This document shows positions 46,365-57,246 of a DNA stretch of 64,000 nt, in pieces. The position numbers and the translations under genes were made by a program. Each line of letters begins with the position of its first letter. The first letter of the stretch is position 1. The stretch comes from Lacibacter sediminis (GTDB lineage: Bacteria > Bacteroidota > Bacteroidia > Chitinophagales > Chitinophagaceae): positions 1,488,001 to 1,552,000 of the forward strand of contig NZ_CP060007.1 of assembly GCF_014168535.1 (NCBI RefSeq), written 5' to 3'. The notes beneath the pieces were generated by a model. It was not told the DNA's origin. It ran no database searches and saw only the letters and a program-made list of their open reading frames with translations.

Positions 46365-49300
46365 TTAACCGGAATGTTCTTTTCTGATACCCAGTCGTTT
46401 CATTCTTGAATGAAGTGTACTTGGAGGAATGCCTAATAATTCGGCTGCTCCACCTTCGCCTGAAATTTTTCCTTTTACATATTTTAAGACTTTTAAAATG
46501 TAGTCACGCTCAATTTCATCAATAGTTTTAACAGGAATATCATCCATGCTTTTAGTACCCGTCAGATTTTTTAGCGATGTGGGAAGATGTATCTCTTTAA
46601 TTGTACCATTGTTTGCAAGCAGTACACTTCTCTCAATAAAATGCTCAAGTTCCCGGATGTTACCCGGCCAGTTATATTGGGTTAGTTCCTGCAAAGCTTT
46701 ATTGCTGATTGAAAATATTTTCTTGCCAGCCTTTTTTGAAAAGCGTTTCACAAAGTGCTGGGCCAGCGCAGGGATATCCTCTTTGCGATCTCTCAATGGG
46801 GACAAGCTGATGGGGAAAATATTCAGCCTGTAATATAAGTCGCTTCTGAATTTACCTTCTTCCATATACTTTTCAAGATCACGGTTTGTTGCTGCTATAA
46901 TTCTTACATCTACCTTAATGGTCATTTTTCCTCCCACCCGTTCTATCTCTTTTTCCTGCAGTACCCTTAGCAGTTTGACTTGCAGTTCCAATGGCATTTC
47001 GCCAATTTCATCCAGAAATAATGTGCCGTTGTGTGCCAACTCGAACTTTCCAATCCTGCGTTCTGTGGCACCTGTAAAGCTGCCTCGTTCATGACCAAAG
47101 AGTTCGCTTTCGATTAAGTTAGCAGGAATTGCAGCGCAATTAACTTTTACCATCAATTTACTTTTTCGAGGTGAGGCATTATGGATGGCTCTCGCTATTA
47201 GTTCTTTTCCAGTACCAGTTTCACCAAGTACCAAAACAGTACTATCTGACGATGCAACTTGTTGAACCAGTCGAAATATTTTCTTCATTTCGTCACTTTC
47301 GCCAATCAACTCGGAAAAATTCTGTGATGTCTCTATTTCTTCACGCAAATAAGTTTTTTCTTCTTCCAATAGCTGTTTATACTGTTTAATTTCTACCAGT
47401 TGGTTTAAAACTTTTTCAGCGGCAATGAGGTTTGAAACGGTGATGGCTATTTGCGACAGAATACTGTTGAAGAGTTTTTCAGTACTACCAAGGGGCTCAT
47501 TATTTGTATCAAAGAGTATTACCCCAATATCTGTATTGTCCAGACGAATAGGTGCACCCGTAATTTTCCGGACATTTCTCTCTTCCATCATTTTCATATA
47601 AGCGGGTGTAGGGGGTTGAACAAAACGTTCTTCTATATTGAAAAGAATAGGACGTCCTTCGGACAGAATTTTCTTCAAAATGCCATCGTTTACACGATTG
47701 TTTGTGCGAATCGTGGTTTCAAGACTCGGATCTTTTGATAGATTAGCAGGGCTAGAGTCAGGATCAAACAAGAAAGGGTAGTAGGTTAGTTTGTCCTCAC
47801 TTAAAGCATAAAGCATATAATGTCCCCTGGTGTTCAGGATTTCTTTTAATTGCCGGGTTATAATCCTGCCAAGTACAGCTTTGTCTTGGGAGGAAGCCAT
47901 TGCGTTGCTAAAATCCAGTAATCTTGATTTTTCTTCTTCTCGGGTTTGTATTTCTTCAATGGCGACTATGTTAGCAATAGCTATTGCAAGCTGTGCAGAA
48001 ATGCCCTTTAGCAATTGGTTATTGATCTGGCCCGGTTGTATCACTAAGAGCCCAACATCTTTGTACGCAACCTTTAGCCGGAAGCCCATTACTTTTTTTG
48101 CACCCGCTGCTTTCCAGAAAGATGCGGCCGGAAAATAGAATTGGTTTTCCCGTATTATTTCATCGATATCAAATACAGCTTCTTCAGATTGCAACACGGC
48201 TCCAATAAAAGCACCTTTGACCGGAATCCGATTGCCTAGCATCGTTTTCCACCCATCGTCTGTTGGATCATCCGCATTTGAGTCGTGCATAAAATGGCTG
48301 TAAGTTTCTCCATCACTATTGGGAGTGGTAAGGATGTATTCATTGATGTGAAAAATGTTTTTCAAATACTGTTTAATGATTAGTCTTAAACCGTTTTTAT
48401 CTCTAACAGTGGCAATATCGTTGCAAAAGGAAAGAAGCAAGGATTTTTCTTGACCCGCTTTTTTAATATTTTCATTGCCAAGTATATTTGAGATGGCGAC
48501 CGACAGTTGAGCGCAAATACCTTTGAGTAAAATACTTTTTGGATTAATAGAGGGGTTGGTGTCAATATGTAAAACTGCCATACCAATATTTTTTCCTCCT
48601 GCCTTTAATGCTGCACATAATACTTGTTGAAGGCCTACTTTTTTCCAAAAATGAACAAATGCAGGCATTCCGGGTATCTCCGTAATTTCGTTCACATTAA
48701 ATATAACCGGGTCTTCTGAATTTATAACTTTATTAAATAGAAGGTCAGTAACTTCATATTTTTCAGAAGTTACCTCTTTAAAATCAGCATCATGTGTAAT
48801 ACGGTCTTCGAGATCCAGCATAAAGGCACTGTATGTTGCACCGTCTTCGTTTATTTTGGCAATCGCAAATTCTGCAATTGAAAATATTTTTTTTACTCTT
48901 TCATTTACTATTTGTAACAAATCGTTCCTGGTATTGAGAATAGCAATTTCTTCGCTTAAAGAAACTAGCATTGTTTTTTCTTCCTCTCTTTTTGCAATTT
49001 CATCATTTGCTATAATATGAGAAATAGCTATGGAAACCTGGGCACATACTCCTTTAAATAAGTTGCTGTTAATCTTTTGGCTTGATTTGTAATCATGAAG
49101 TAAGATAAAACAGCCAAGATTATTTGCGCCTACCCGTATCGGATTCCCTACAACTTCCTTGACGTCCATTTTTTTCCAGAACTCTACATAAGCAGGCGCT
49201 TCATCCATCCGGGCAAGTTCATCAACTTGAAGTGTTACAGGATCATCAGCACTAATGATCACATTAAAGACTCCATCTGAAATGCTATAATTCAGAGATA

Positions 49301-50045
49301 TCGCTTCTTTGAAATCATTACCTTCTTTAAGTTCATCGTGTACATCTACCACAAAAGGACTATGAGTAATGCCATTGGAATTTATGAGCGTAATCCCAAA
49401 CCCTCTAATAGGGAACAGGTCAATTAATTTGTCATTAAGCAACCTCAATAATTCGTTTTTATTTCTTACCGCTGCTATTCTGCTTGTGAGGGAAATTAAA
49501 GTTGATTTTTCTTCCTCCCTTTTTGCAATTTCTTCATTGGCAATAATATTGGCTGTTGCAGCGGATATTTGAAAGGATAATCTATGCAGTAAATCGAGAT
49601 CTTCTGGCTTAAAGGAATCAGTTTTTTCTGATAATAATATAAACAATCCCTTTAATTCATTGCCTTCAATCAATTTAACAACCACAAATTCTTTTACTCC
49701 TGAATTATGCAAAAAATCAATTTTCTCAATACCCAGTGGTAACAATGTAGCTACGTCATATAATTGCGGGTAATTGATTTCTTTAACCGAGTCGTCAGCA
49801 ACAGGATACTCCAGATCAAGGAAAGTTTTATATTGGGGATCATCGGATCGGGTATTTTCTGTATAAATATATGGCCTGCAGGTTCTGGTATTCTTGTTAT
49901 AGCGTAGGATGAAACTGTCATCAAAGAGTATATGCTTTTTTAACTTGTTGATGATGATATCTAACATGTCCTGCTTTCCTCTTATGCGTACGATCTCCTC
50001 ACTCAGTGAAAGCAAAATCAGACTTTGGTTATCGTTTTTTTTCAT
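46365..50045 (-). CDS. Five-GAF sigma54-dependent transcription activator
   Basis: A 1226-residue activator. Five similar GAF-type units of about 175 residues (from about residues 1, 180, 360, 535 and 710) each begin with a short charged helix (EEKS/T...LLSLS, IRNKNEL-like) and lead to an AAA+ domain (about 909-1150) with Walker A GETGTGKE, the loop GSFTGA, Walker B LFLDEIGE and [14 protein letters not shown] sensor region. A Fis HTH ([20 protein letters not shown]) ends it. The contact loop reads GSFTGA rather than GAFTGA, an allowed variant. No receiver domain is present, so it presumably senses small ligands directly. Such a long run of GAF repeats is unusual. Confidence 0.92.
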   Translation of the reverse strand: MKKNDNQSLILLSLSEEIVRIRGKQDMLDIIINKLKKHILFDDSFILRYNKNTRTCRPYIYTENTRSDDPQYKTFLDLEYPVADDSVKEINYPQLYDVATLLPLGIEKIDFLHNSGVKEFVVVKLIEGNELKGLFILLSEKTDSFKPEDLDLLHRLSFQISAATANIIANEEIAKREEEKSTLISLTSRIAAVRNKNELLRLLNDKLIDLFPIRGFGITLINSNGITHSPFVVDVHDELKEGNDFKEAISLNYSISDGVFNVIISADDPVTLQVDELARMDEAPAYVEFWKKMDVKEVVGNPIRVGANNLGCFILLHDYKSSQKINSNLFKGVCAQVSIAISHIIANDEIAKREEEKTMLVSLSEEIAILNTRNDLLQIVNERVKKIFSIAEFAIAKINEDGATYSAFMLDLEDRITHDADFKEVTSEKYEVTDLLFNKVINSEDPVIFNVNEITEIPGMPAFVHFWKKVGLQQVLCAALKAGGKNIGMAVLHIDTNPSINPKSILLKGICAQLSVAISNILGNENIKKAGQEKSLLLSFCNDIATVRDKNGLRLIIKQYLKNIFHINEYILTTPNSDGETYSHFMHDSNADDPTDDGWKTMLGNRIPVKGAFIGAVLQSEEAVFDIDEIIRENQFYFPAASFWKAAGAKKVMGFRLKVAYKDVGLLVIQPGQINNQLLKGISAQLAIAIANIVAIEEIQTREEEKSRLLDFSNAMASSQDKAVLGRIITRQLKEILNTRGHYMLYALSEDKLTYYPFLFDPDSSPANLSKDPSLETTIRTNNRVNDGILKKILSEGRPILFNIEERFVQPPTPAYMKMMEERNVRKITGAPIRLDNTDIGVILFDTNNEPLGSTEKLFNSILSQIAITVSNLIAAEKVLNQLVEIKQYKQLLEEEKTYLREEIETSQNFSELIGESDEMKKIFRLVQQVASSDSTVLVLGETGTGKELIARAIHNASPRKSKLMVKVNCAAIPANLIESELFGHERGSFTGATERRIGKFELAHNGTLFLDEIGEMPLELQVKLLRVLQEKEIERVGGKMTIKVDVRIIAATNRDLEKYMEEGKFRSDLYYRLNIFPISLSPLRDRKEDIPALAQHFVKRFSKKAGKKIFSISNKALQELTQYNWPGNIRELEHFIERSVLLANNGTIKEIHLPTSLKNLTGTKSMDDIPVKTIDEIERDYILKVLKYVKGKISGEGGAAELLGIPPSTLHSRMKRLGIRKEHSG

Positions 50046-50434
50046 TTACTTGCCCGGTTTAGATGATCCAGCTTTTCCTGATATATTAAAAAACGTTTCT
50101 ACAAATAAATAGCAGGGCAGTTTATTAATAAGCTTTTTGCGGGACAGAATTAATGATTTGTATAGTGTCGAAACGTTACTACAATTATTTACGAAGAAAT
50201 GTATTTGCTGAATAGTAAGTTAAGTTGAAATATCCAAATATCAGGGAAATTTAGGCTAGGGAGGTTTATTTGGGGTCCCAAAAGCCAGTAGCTGAAAAGG
50301 TTAAAAACAGGTTGCTTCGAAATTTTTTGTATTACTAAAAGTAACCTCATTTATTGAGCGGGCATACGTTAAATTACCTGTGGAGTATTTTGAGGAATAA
50401 ACTTGCAAATCGTAATTTTTGAAATCCGCATCTA
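50046..50434. other. Intergenic region between two regulator genes
   Basis: No gene, repeat or clear sigma54 -24/-12 site could be identified. It is the upstream region of the five-GAF activator on the minus strand. Confidence 0.4.
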
Positions 50435-52366
50435 TTAATCTTCTTCTTTTTTTATACCCAGCCTTGCCATTTTTGATTCCAAAGTTGTAGGCGGAATACC
50501 TAATAATTGAGCGGCTCCGCCTTCTCCTCTTATACGGCCGCCTGATTTTTTTAATATCGATTTTATGTATTCCTTTTCTGTATTGGTTTGAATTCTTTTA
50601 ATATCACTTAGGCTCTGAGCATCATCAATGCTGTTGCGTTTTTGAATAGGCGAGCCAGAACTGCCTAAAGGTTTTTGAAGTTCCAGTTCTGAAAAGCCAT
50701 TATTGAGAAGTACTGACTGCTCAATTAAATTTTCAAGTTCCCGTATATTGCCCGGCCAGTTATGTTCCATCAATGCAATCAACATTTCATCGGAAATACC
50801 ATTATATCCTTTTTTCATTTTTTTACAAAACCTTTCTGCAAAATAAACAGCCAATTGGGGTATATCTGATTTGCGTTCTCTTAATGGTGGAAGCGTTAAT
50901 GGGAATACATTCAGCCGATAAAATAGATCCATTCTAAAACGGGCTCCGGCCACTTCTTTTTCCAGTACTCTGTTTGTTGCAGCTATTACCCGTACGTCCA
51001 ATTTTATTGGCTCTTTTCCTCCAATACGTTCTATTTCTTTTTCCTGCAGAACCCTTAATAATTTTGTTTGCATATCCAGAGGCAATTCGCCAATTTCATC
51101 CAAAAAAATAGTACCGCCATTGGCTTGCTCAAACTTACCTGTTCTCTTTTCGAAAGCTCCAGTAAATGCTCCCTTTTCATATCCGAATAATTCTGATTCA
51201 ATAAGTGCAGGAGAAAGCACTGCACAATTAATTTTTACAAACGGCTTTGCTGATTTGCCTGAAAGCTGATGGATACAGGATGCGATACGCTCTTTGCCAG
51301 TACCTGTTTCTCCCTGTATCAACACTGAAGTGTCGAAGGGTGCAACCTGTTTCAACAGGTCAAGTATCGATACTAATGCGGGGTGGTTGCCTACGATGCC
51401 TTCAAAACTATGAATACCTGCTTGAGTTGTTGGTGGAGTATTTTTTTGTAATAAAGAGACGTATTCACAGGTATTGATTAAATAGTTATGTAAACGACCA
51501 AGCAATCTAATATGCGCTGCATTATAAGCGTCTTTCTTACGGCTATAAAAGGAAAAGATACATGTTTCATTATTCAAATCAGTAAATGGGATAAACAAGT
51601 TGGCATGCAGTTTAAATGTATGCGCCAGTAAATTTTTGAAAGGATTTTCTTTGCGTACTTTAATAAAATCTTCCCCATTGTACAATGCGGGCTTTTTGCC
51701 AATAATTGCAGACTCTTGTATTTTTTTTAAACCTGCCATATTTATTCCAGTGAGCTTCAGCAGCTCTGGAATACCAATTGCCTGATATTGCTCGGCACCC
51801 TGTCTCACAAAGCCAATACCCTCATAAGGTATTTCACCATTCGTTATTTTGCCAGTTGTCAGGTAATCGAATGGGATATGAGTTTGTAAAACGTTAACAA
51901 TTTTAAATAGTTTTTCTTCTGCTGTTATAGCTTCGTAGTGAATTGTTTCCAATGTACGAGTTAATGACTGTTCCCGCAGCAATGCAGATTCAAGGCTGTT
52001 TTCACAGCGATATCGGGCAATATCCAACGCAACAAATACATCCTTTTCCCGAAAAGGTTTTACTAAAAAGCCATAGGGTTGTGTGGCATTGGCGGCTTCT
52101 AAAATACTTTGGGTAGAATAGGCCGAGATGTAAATGAAAGCAATGTTCTCTTCTCTTAACTTATGCGCAAGATCAATACCTGTTAATTTTCCTTCAAGGT
52201 TGATATCAAGCAATACCAAATCGGGCTTATATTGGTTTATTAATAGAATAGCTTCTTCAACGCTAGCAGCAGTACCTGGCACAGTATAGCCAGCTTTTTC
52301 TGCGATCATCGTTAAATCCTCTGCCACAATAAACTCATCTTCAACAATTACAATTCTTTTATTCAT
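50435..52366 (-). CDS. REC-sigma54-Fis response regulator (NtrC-like)
   Basis: A 643-residue regulator. The receiver domain has RIVIVEDEFIVAED and the phosphoacceptor Asp54 (LVLLDINLEG). A central region (about 130-310) resembles a GAF-like domain. The AAA+ domain follows, with Walker A GETGTGKE, loop GAFTGA, Walker B IFLDEIGE, and a C-terminal Fis helix-turn-helix (AAQLLGIPPTTLESKMARLG). It starts 63 bases after the histidine kinase gene and is very probably its partner, activating sigma54 promoters on phosphorylation. The targets are not visible in this window. Confidence 0.93.
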   Translation of the reverse strand: MNKRIVIVEDEFIVAEDLTMIAEKAGYTVPGTAASVEEAILLINQYKPDLVLLDINLEGKLTGIDLAHKLREENIAFIYISAYSTQSILEAANATQPYGFLVKPFREKDVFVALDIARYRCENSLESALLREQSLTRTLETIHYEAITAEEKLFKIVNVLQTHIPFDYLTTGKITNGEIPYEGIGFVRQGAEQYQAIGIPELLKLTGINMAGLKKIQESAIIGKKPALYNGEDFIKVRKENPFKNLLAHTFKLHANLFIPFTDLNNETCIFSFYSRKKDAYNAAHIRLLGRLHNYLINTCEYVSLLQKNTPPTTQAGIHSFEGIVGNHPALVSILDLLKQVAPFDTSVLIQGETGTGKERIASCIHQLSGKSAKPFVKINCAVLSPALIESELFGYEKGAFTGAFEKRTGKFEQANGGTIFLDEIGELPLDMQTKLLRVLQEKEIERIGGKEPIKLDVRVIAATNRVLEKEVAGARFRMDLFYRLNVFPLTLPPLRERKSDIPQLAVYFAERFCKKMKKGYNGISDEMLIALMEHNWPGNIRELENLIEQSVLLNNGFSELELQKPLGSSGSPIQKRNSIDDAQSLSDIKRIQTNTEKEYIKSILKKSGGRIRGEGGAAQLLGIPPTTLESKMARLGIKKEED

Positions 52367-52429
52367 TCTTAAGTGTACTTGGGTTATGAATAGATACCTG
52401 GATAATTACGGGTATATATCTAAAATGAT

Positions 52430-54973
52430 TTATACTGCCTCTATGGTAATTTTTGAGGATTTACTTCTCATTAGTATGGTTTCTTTGGATTCCCCAAATG
52501 CAACTTGTATTACCACTCCATTATTATTTTCAATTTTAAAACTACCGCCTATTTGTTTGCTCAATCCCTGCATCAGCCGCAGTCCAAAAGATGCTTTTTT
52601 TGTTAAATCATAATTCTTCTGGTCGAATCCCGCACCGTTATCACTTATTGTTAATAAAAAACTATGATCATCTTTTGAATGAGTAAGAGAGATATTAACT
52701 ATGCCTGATAAACCACCAGGAAAGGCATATTTAAAAATATTGGAAATTGCTTCATTCAATATTAATCCCAACGGTACCGCTTGGGCTACATCCATCTGGT
52801 AGTCAGTGATATTTAAATTAAATACAATCCCAGATGCACCACTAAAGCCGTTTCTTATATGCTCTACTAATTCACTTGTATACTCTTTGATATTGATATA
52901 AGCAGTTTCATCTGCATTGTATAATTTTTGATGAATCAATGATATTGCCTGCATACGTTCCTGGCTCTCACGGATTGCTGTTACTGCGTCATTGCTTTCC
53001 ACGTAATTGGATTGCGTGTTGAGCAGGCTTATCATTATCTGGAGATTATTCTTTACCCGGTGGTGTACTTCTTTCAGCAACCATTCTTTCTCCGTCAGTA
53101 AATGTTCTAATACTTCATTTTTGTGGGAAATTGTCTGGTTGGTTAATTGCTTTAGCCTGAATTGCCTGTATAGCAATCCGAGAATAATAGCGAGTAATAA
53201 AATATCTGCAATCGCTACATTTTTTGAAAAGGTAGCTTGCTTGAGACTTCCCTGTTGAATCAGTTTTTCCTTTTGTAAAAGTTGTATGTCCTTTTCTTTC
53301 TCTTTGGTTTCAAATACAACCCTCATTTTTTCAGCCTGCTTAATTCTTTCTGAATTAAACATAGAATCGTCGATTGCGGTGTATTGCTGAAAGTTCTGGA
53401 GTGCAGAAAGATAATTACCGGTAGCAGAATCAGCCTTGAATTGCATCCGTTTGATATTTCGCAAAAGGTTTGTAGAATAAGAACTTTTATCATCGAAGGA
53501 ATCAATTTGTAAAGATCTTGCAAGAAATTCTTTGGCGATTGCATATTTTTTTTGCTCGACGTAAAATTTTCCGATCTTATAATACGCCGCAGGGCCACTA
53601 ATAGATTCAACAGAAAAAATTACCTTTTTTGTGTGTCTCTGCGCTAAAACATCAAGCGATATCATCTGGAGGTAATATTTTTCAGCAATATCATATTTAC
53701 GAAGTGCAAAATAACAATCAGCCTTGGCTCCCGCCATCGTCTCTTTATCACCAAGCCTGACTGGTGGCTTCTCATTTTCAAAATTCAGCAGTAATTTTAA
53801 CGCTTCCCCGGGCCGTTGTAATTGAAGGAGCTGTTCCGTTATTTTCGCATAAGTATTGTATTTAAAAGCATAATCTATATTATCTTTTGCTGAGATAAAA
53901 TATTTCATACTGTTTTCGTGCTGACCAAGGGATGCATAAATCTCTCCCATATAGTAGTACACCATTGACATATCATTTGGGTTGGTACCAGTTGCTTTAA
54001 TGTTTTTTATTGTTTCCAAGGCATAAAATAATGCATCATTCAGGTCGCCATCCAACTGAGAAATGTTTGACATTAACAAATAAAATTTATAGACTCTCTT
54101 TTTTTGTGCTGCCTTTAGCAAGCTGATGGCACTGGTAAGTAAATTTTTTGCACTATCATACCTGCCTTTTGATTTAAAGACTCCGGCAATGTCGTACATG
54201 ACTTCAGCTGTTTCTGAAGTGTCATTCAAATCTTTGTAAAGTTGCAGCGCTTTTCCAAAGGTGTTAAATACGTAAGCGTACGTACTGTCTGTAACAGGGA
54301 GATGAATTGCTAAATCATACCACCACCTTGCTTCACTTCTTTTGTCGCCGTTTTTTTGATGATATCTTATAACCTTCAGAAATGATTCTTTGCCTTCGTT
54401 GAATTCTCCGGCAGAAAAGTAGTATTTTCCTAAAGCAATGAGAGACTCCTGCTTCCAGTGCAGGTTTTGAATAATTTCTGACAATGATAATGCGGCTAGC
54501 AAATACTTGTAGGCACTATCTAGATTGCTTTTTTTTTCCCCAGGTAGAAACAGAAAGTTTTCACCCAAAACAAGTAAAAGCCTTGCCTGCTGATCTTTGG
54601 GAACAAGTGACAAAAAAGTCTTTGCCTGTGTAACATTACCTTTCTTAGCGTTAATCTTACATTGTAAAAAACATGCCTCCTGATACCCGGATTTGTACTG
54701 TAGTGTTTTGCTTAACTTTAGTGCCTGCTTTGAAAAATAAATAATACTGTCATCGGATCCACGGCGCCAGTAATAACTGCAAATCCTTATCAATAATTTT
54801 ACTTTAGTGGAATCCTCTTTGGCTGACCTTAGTTGTTTAAGTAATAAGGTGTTTGATGTGTCTTTATACTTCATCACTCCTAGCCCGAGGTTAGTAAGCT
54901 CCTGAGACCGGCCTTCTATTGATGAAAATAAAAATGCCAACAGCAGAATAATTTTATTCATTACTCTAGACAT
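52430..54973 (-). CDS. TPR histidine kinase, HisKA_2 type
   Basis: An 847-residue sensor. After a signal or anchor (MNKIILLLAFLFSSIEG) it has a long series of TPR-like helical repeats (up to about 570), a coiled-coil region and one membrane helix (about 600, ILLLAIILGLLYRQF). The kinase core is of HisKA_2 type with VHHRVKNNLQIMISLLN, where His is phosphorylated. ATP-binding boxes are LNEAISNIFKYAFPGG and DNGAGFD then SFGLRLMQGLSKQIGG. The periplasmic TPR domain likely senses a protein or peptide. It pairs with the downstream NtrC-like gene. Confidence 0.93.
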   Translation of the reverse strand: MSRVMNKIILLLAFLFSSIEGRSQELTNLGLGVMKYKDTSNTLLLKQLRSAKEDSTKVKLLIRICSYYWRRGSDDSIIYFSKQALKLSKTLQYKSGYQEACFLQCKINAKKGNVTQAKTFLSLVPKDQQARLLLVLGENFLFLPGEKKSNLDSAYKYLLAALSLSEIIQNLHWKQESLIALGKYYFSAGEFNEGKESFLKVIRYHQKNGDKRSEARWWYDLAIHLPVTDSTYAYVFNTFGKALQLYKDLNDTSETAEVMYDIAGVFKSKGRYDSAKNLLTSAISLLKAAQKKRVYKFYLLMSNISQLDGDLNDALFYALETIKNIKATGTNPNDMSMVYYYMGEIYASLGQHENSMKYFISAKDNIDYAFKYNTYAKITEQLLQLQRPGEALKLLLNFENEKPPVRLGDKETMAGAKADCYFALRKYDIAEKYYLQMISLDVLAQRHTKKVIFSVESISGPAAYYKIGKFYVEQKKYAIAKEFLARSLQIDSFDDKSSYSTNLLRNIKRMQFKADSATGNYLSALQNFQQYTAIDDSMFNSERIKQAEKMRVVFETKEKEKDIQLLQKEKLIQQGSLKQATFSKNVAIADILLLAIILGLLYRQFRLKQLTNQTISHKNEVLEHLLTEKEWLLKEVHHRVKNNLQIMISLLNTQSNYVESNDAVTAIRESQERMQAISLIHQKLYNADETAYINIKEYTSELVEHIRNGFSGASGIVFNLNITDYQMDVAQAVPLGLILNEAISNIFKYAFPGGLSGIVNISLTHSKDDHSFLLTISDNGAGFDQKNYDLTKKASFGLRLMQGLSKQIGGSFKIENNNGVVIQVAFGESKETILMRSKSSKITIEAV

Positions 54974-55301
54974 TGATGTTGAATAAATATACCTACAATT
55001 AATTTAAGCCGGATAGAATGTTTGGTTTTCTATGTTCCGATCCAGTAAAATTTTATCCATACCATTGAGATGAAAGCCATTGTCTTCAAACCCAAACTAA
55101 TGGTTTTATAGATTAATATGTGATCAAACGAATAAAAGCTTTGATTTTTAATTTTCGAATCATCCGGTCGTTCAATGTGTAACTGTGAATCCCATTAAGC
55201 GTTGATTAAAGTGCCCTTGCATTCCAATATAAAATCTGGATTATTTTGCGTATCAATTGCTGATACATTAGTATGACGCATGCTTTTATTCAATTCACTC
55301 C
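54974..55301. other. Intergenic region, nothing evident
   Basis: No gene or motif beyond AT-rich sequence could be supported. It is the upstream region of the TPR histidine kinase. Confidence 0.35.
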
Positions 55302-55649
55302 TCATAAAGTAATAAATAAGGATTTGCGTATGTATTGTACTATGTTCTCCGTTTTGTATCCTGCAACAGTAGTGTCTTCCAAGAACACTATTTCACCGCC
55401 ACAAAATCTCATTGCGTCTCCCAGACTGGCAGTAATTTCTACTTCACCGTTCAGTGGAATAATGAATTGTCTTGCCGGTGCATTGTGAAAGGCCCAATCG
55501 TAGTTTACTTTATTTTCCCAAAACATGAGAGTCTTGGTTTCAAACCATATAGAGATGGAACCCATAAAACGGTTATCAATCAGCGGTGAATGTACCATTT
55601 CGAAACGGCTGTCACTATTTTCATAAACATGTATTCTGGTGTAGTGCAT
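55302..55649 (-). CDS. Small cupin-like protein
   Basis: A 115-residue protein from ATG 55649 (MHYTRIHVYENSDSRFEM); a longer upstream reading is set aside because the fold begins here. The segment APARQFIIPLNGEVEITASLGDAMRFCGGEIVFLEDTTVAG resembles the strands of a single cupin domain, though the metal histidines are not clearly there. It overlaps the previous gene's last codons by 29 bases on the same strand, suggesting coupled translation. The function is unknown. Confidence 0.55.
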   Translation of the reverse strand: MHYTRIHVYENSDSRFEMVHSPLIDNRFMGSISIWFETKTLMFWENKVNYDWAFHNAPARQFIIPLNGEVEITASLGDAMRFCGGEIVFLEDTTVAGYKTENIVQYIRKSLFITL

Positions 55650-56016
55650 AACCTTTAGTGTACATATCAAAATTAATTTCACCAACCGCGGCGCATTGAT
55701 GTGCTGACTGTAATAATTTTGTTTTTACAAGTTCAACATTAATTACCGGCTCACTTCGATTTTTGTCATTACTGCAATGTGTTATTAAAACACCAGTGGC
55801 CCAAAAATTATTCGCTATTACACCAAAAATCAATAAGTCACTTCCTGTCTTTGATTTGAGCCGATAAAATTCAATCAGGGTAACATCTTGTGGCAACAGG
55901 AGTATTTTTTGTTGTACCCATAAAATATTGTTACCCGAAAAAACAAAATCTTCAGTAAAGCCACGTTCATGCAACCCAATAATCGCCGCCCTTTTGTTTA
56001 TATAAACTTTCATCAA
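55621..56016 (-). CDS. Small conserved Bacteroidota protein (GYTEDF-type)
   Basis: A 131-residue protein. LHERGFTEDFVFSGNNILWVQQKI and LLIFGVIANNFWATGVLITHCSND fit a small family I associate with a GYTEDF-like motif, sometimes annotated as a phosphoribosylpyrophosphate-synthetase-like fragment, although no catalytic site is evident. It lacks a signal or membrane segment. It is tightly coupled to the cupin-like gene, so the two probably act together. Its function is not known. Confidence 0.45.
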   Translation of the reverse strand: MMKVYINKRAAIIGLHERGFTEDFVFSGNNILWVQQKILLLPQDVTLIEFYRLKSKTGSDLLIFGVIANNFWATGVLITHCSNDKNRSEPVINVELVKTKLLQSAHQCAAVGEINFDMYTKGYALHQNTCL

Positions 56017-56074
56017 AAAACCATTTAACTGAAACTGTAGTATTCAATTTGAGATCAATACGTTTTTCGAGAAG

Positions 56075-56518
56075 CTAGAATTTTCTTACAATTATTACTC
56101 CTAGCATTATTAATGTTATTCCTAAAAGCCGCCATAAGTTGAAAGAATGTTGCTCAGCCACTAAAATTTTAAAATGGTCTAATAAAACAGCAACAACTAC
56201 CTGACCTGCTACCACAAGGCCAAATGTTAATGCCATTCCTATGCGTGGTAAGGCGAGCATAGTAGCTGTAATAAAAATAGCTCCAGTTATACCTCCGCCA
56301 AGCAGCGAGAATATGGAAGCTGATTTCACTCCAGCCCATGTTATTGTTTCTTTTGTAAACTGGAGATAGATAGCCACAGATATTGCGCCTACAATAAATG
56401 AAAACATAGAAGCATATATGGGGCTTTCGATTGATTTACCCAGCCTTGCATTTAAGCCGGCCTGGAAAGGGAGTAGGGCGCCACATATAAAAACAATAAT
56501 AAGCCATGCGAATTTCAT
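56075..56518 (-). CDS. DMT-family transporter (YdcZ/DUF606 type)
   Basis: A 147-residue membrane protein with five hydrophobic helices and a short loop pattern GALLPFQAGLNARLGKS at the start of helix 1-2, the signature of the YdcZ/DUF606 subfamily of drug/metabolite transporters, followed by SPIYASMFSFIVGAISV and LGGGITGAIF. Such half-size transporters usually act as homo- or heterodimers. The substrate is unknown. It has no obvious partner here and ends about 60 bases from the small protein gene. Confidence 0.85.
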   Translation of the reverse strand: MKFAWLIIVFICGALLPFQAGLNARLGKSIESPIYASMFSFIVGAISVAIYLQFTKETITWAGVKSASIFSLLGGGITGAIFITATMLALPRIGMALTFGLVVAGQVVVAVLLDHFKILVAEQHSFNLWRLLGITLIMLGVIIVRKF

Positions 56519-56579
56519 AATCAGTATTTTAGTTTTATTAGTTAATTAAAATATCGAATGACTATTAAAAAAATATTCT

Positions 56580-56870
56580 CTTTAACTTTTTATGTAATCT
56601 CCTAGAATTAGTGGACTCGTGTTTTCTCCATTTGTTCTATCCATGAACAATCCTAAACAATCTTCTGCCACTTCAATTACAAAGTCATTCGAGAGTGTTT
56701 TGCCGGTTCTTTTAAAAGACGAATAATGTTTTTACTGCTAACCTTCTGGTAATTTTCGTAAAACGTCAAATTCAGGTGATAGTTTCCGTCATTTCCATTG
56801 TAAGTAAGCAAGCATCTGCAGTCTATATACTCATCAGTCCATTAATGGCTATTTTTTCAACATAAGGCAT
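56580..56870 (-). pseudogene. Frameshifted coding remnant
   Basis: On the minus strand coding-like sequence is spread over two or three frames: MPYVEKIAINGLM, then WTDEYIDCRCLLTYNGNDGN and HLNLTFYENYQKVSSKN, then RTGKTLSNDFVIEVAEDCLG with TSPLILGDYIKS before a stop. Two frameshifts would be needed to join them. No family is recognised. It may be a dead small gene; a sequencing error is an alternative. Confidence 0.35.
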
Positions 56871-57159
56871 ATCCATAGTCACTTTTAAATAAGCACTGCA
56901 GATTCTTCAAAATCCATAGGTTAGTCAATTTTTTATTTTTATCCACTTTCATAAATAAAATCAGTTGGTAATTGTTTTGTAAAACTGATAATTTAGATAA
57001 TAGTGTCTTTGCCTTTGCCATTAATACATTTTGACTATTAGATTCATTGCTCAATTGCAAGAATCCGTGAATTATAGCTTCAAGAAAAATGGACTTTATT
57101 GAATAAAAGAAATAATAGTCTGCCTGCACTTTTGTAGAGTTCCCAGTTATCCACTTCAT
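56857..57159 (-). CDS. Hypothetical protein
   Basis: A 100-residue reading in a stretch with no other gene. It contains a hydrophobic aromatic-rich N-terminal part (QADYYFFYSIKSIFLEAIIHGF) and a charged Lys-rich C-terminal part. No domain, signal or known motif is recognised. The neighbouring reading is broken, so this may be part of the same decaying locus. It could be genuine but small, or a chance open frame; support is weak and no function is proposed. Confidence 0.25.
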   Translation of the reverse strand: MKWITGNSTKVQADYYFFYSIKSIFLEAIIHGFLQLSNESNSQNVLMAKAKTLLSKLSVLQNNYQLILFMKVDKNKKLTNLWILKNLQCLFKSDYGYALC

Positions 57160-57246
57160 TGCCTACGCACTTAAGTATTTTTCAAGAAAAGGCAATTGAA
57201 AATAATTGCCACGTATTGGTATTTATTCAAGTTTAAATATTTTAAG

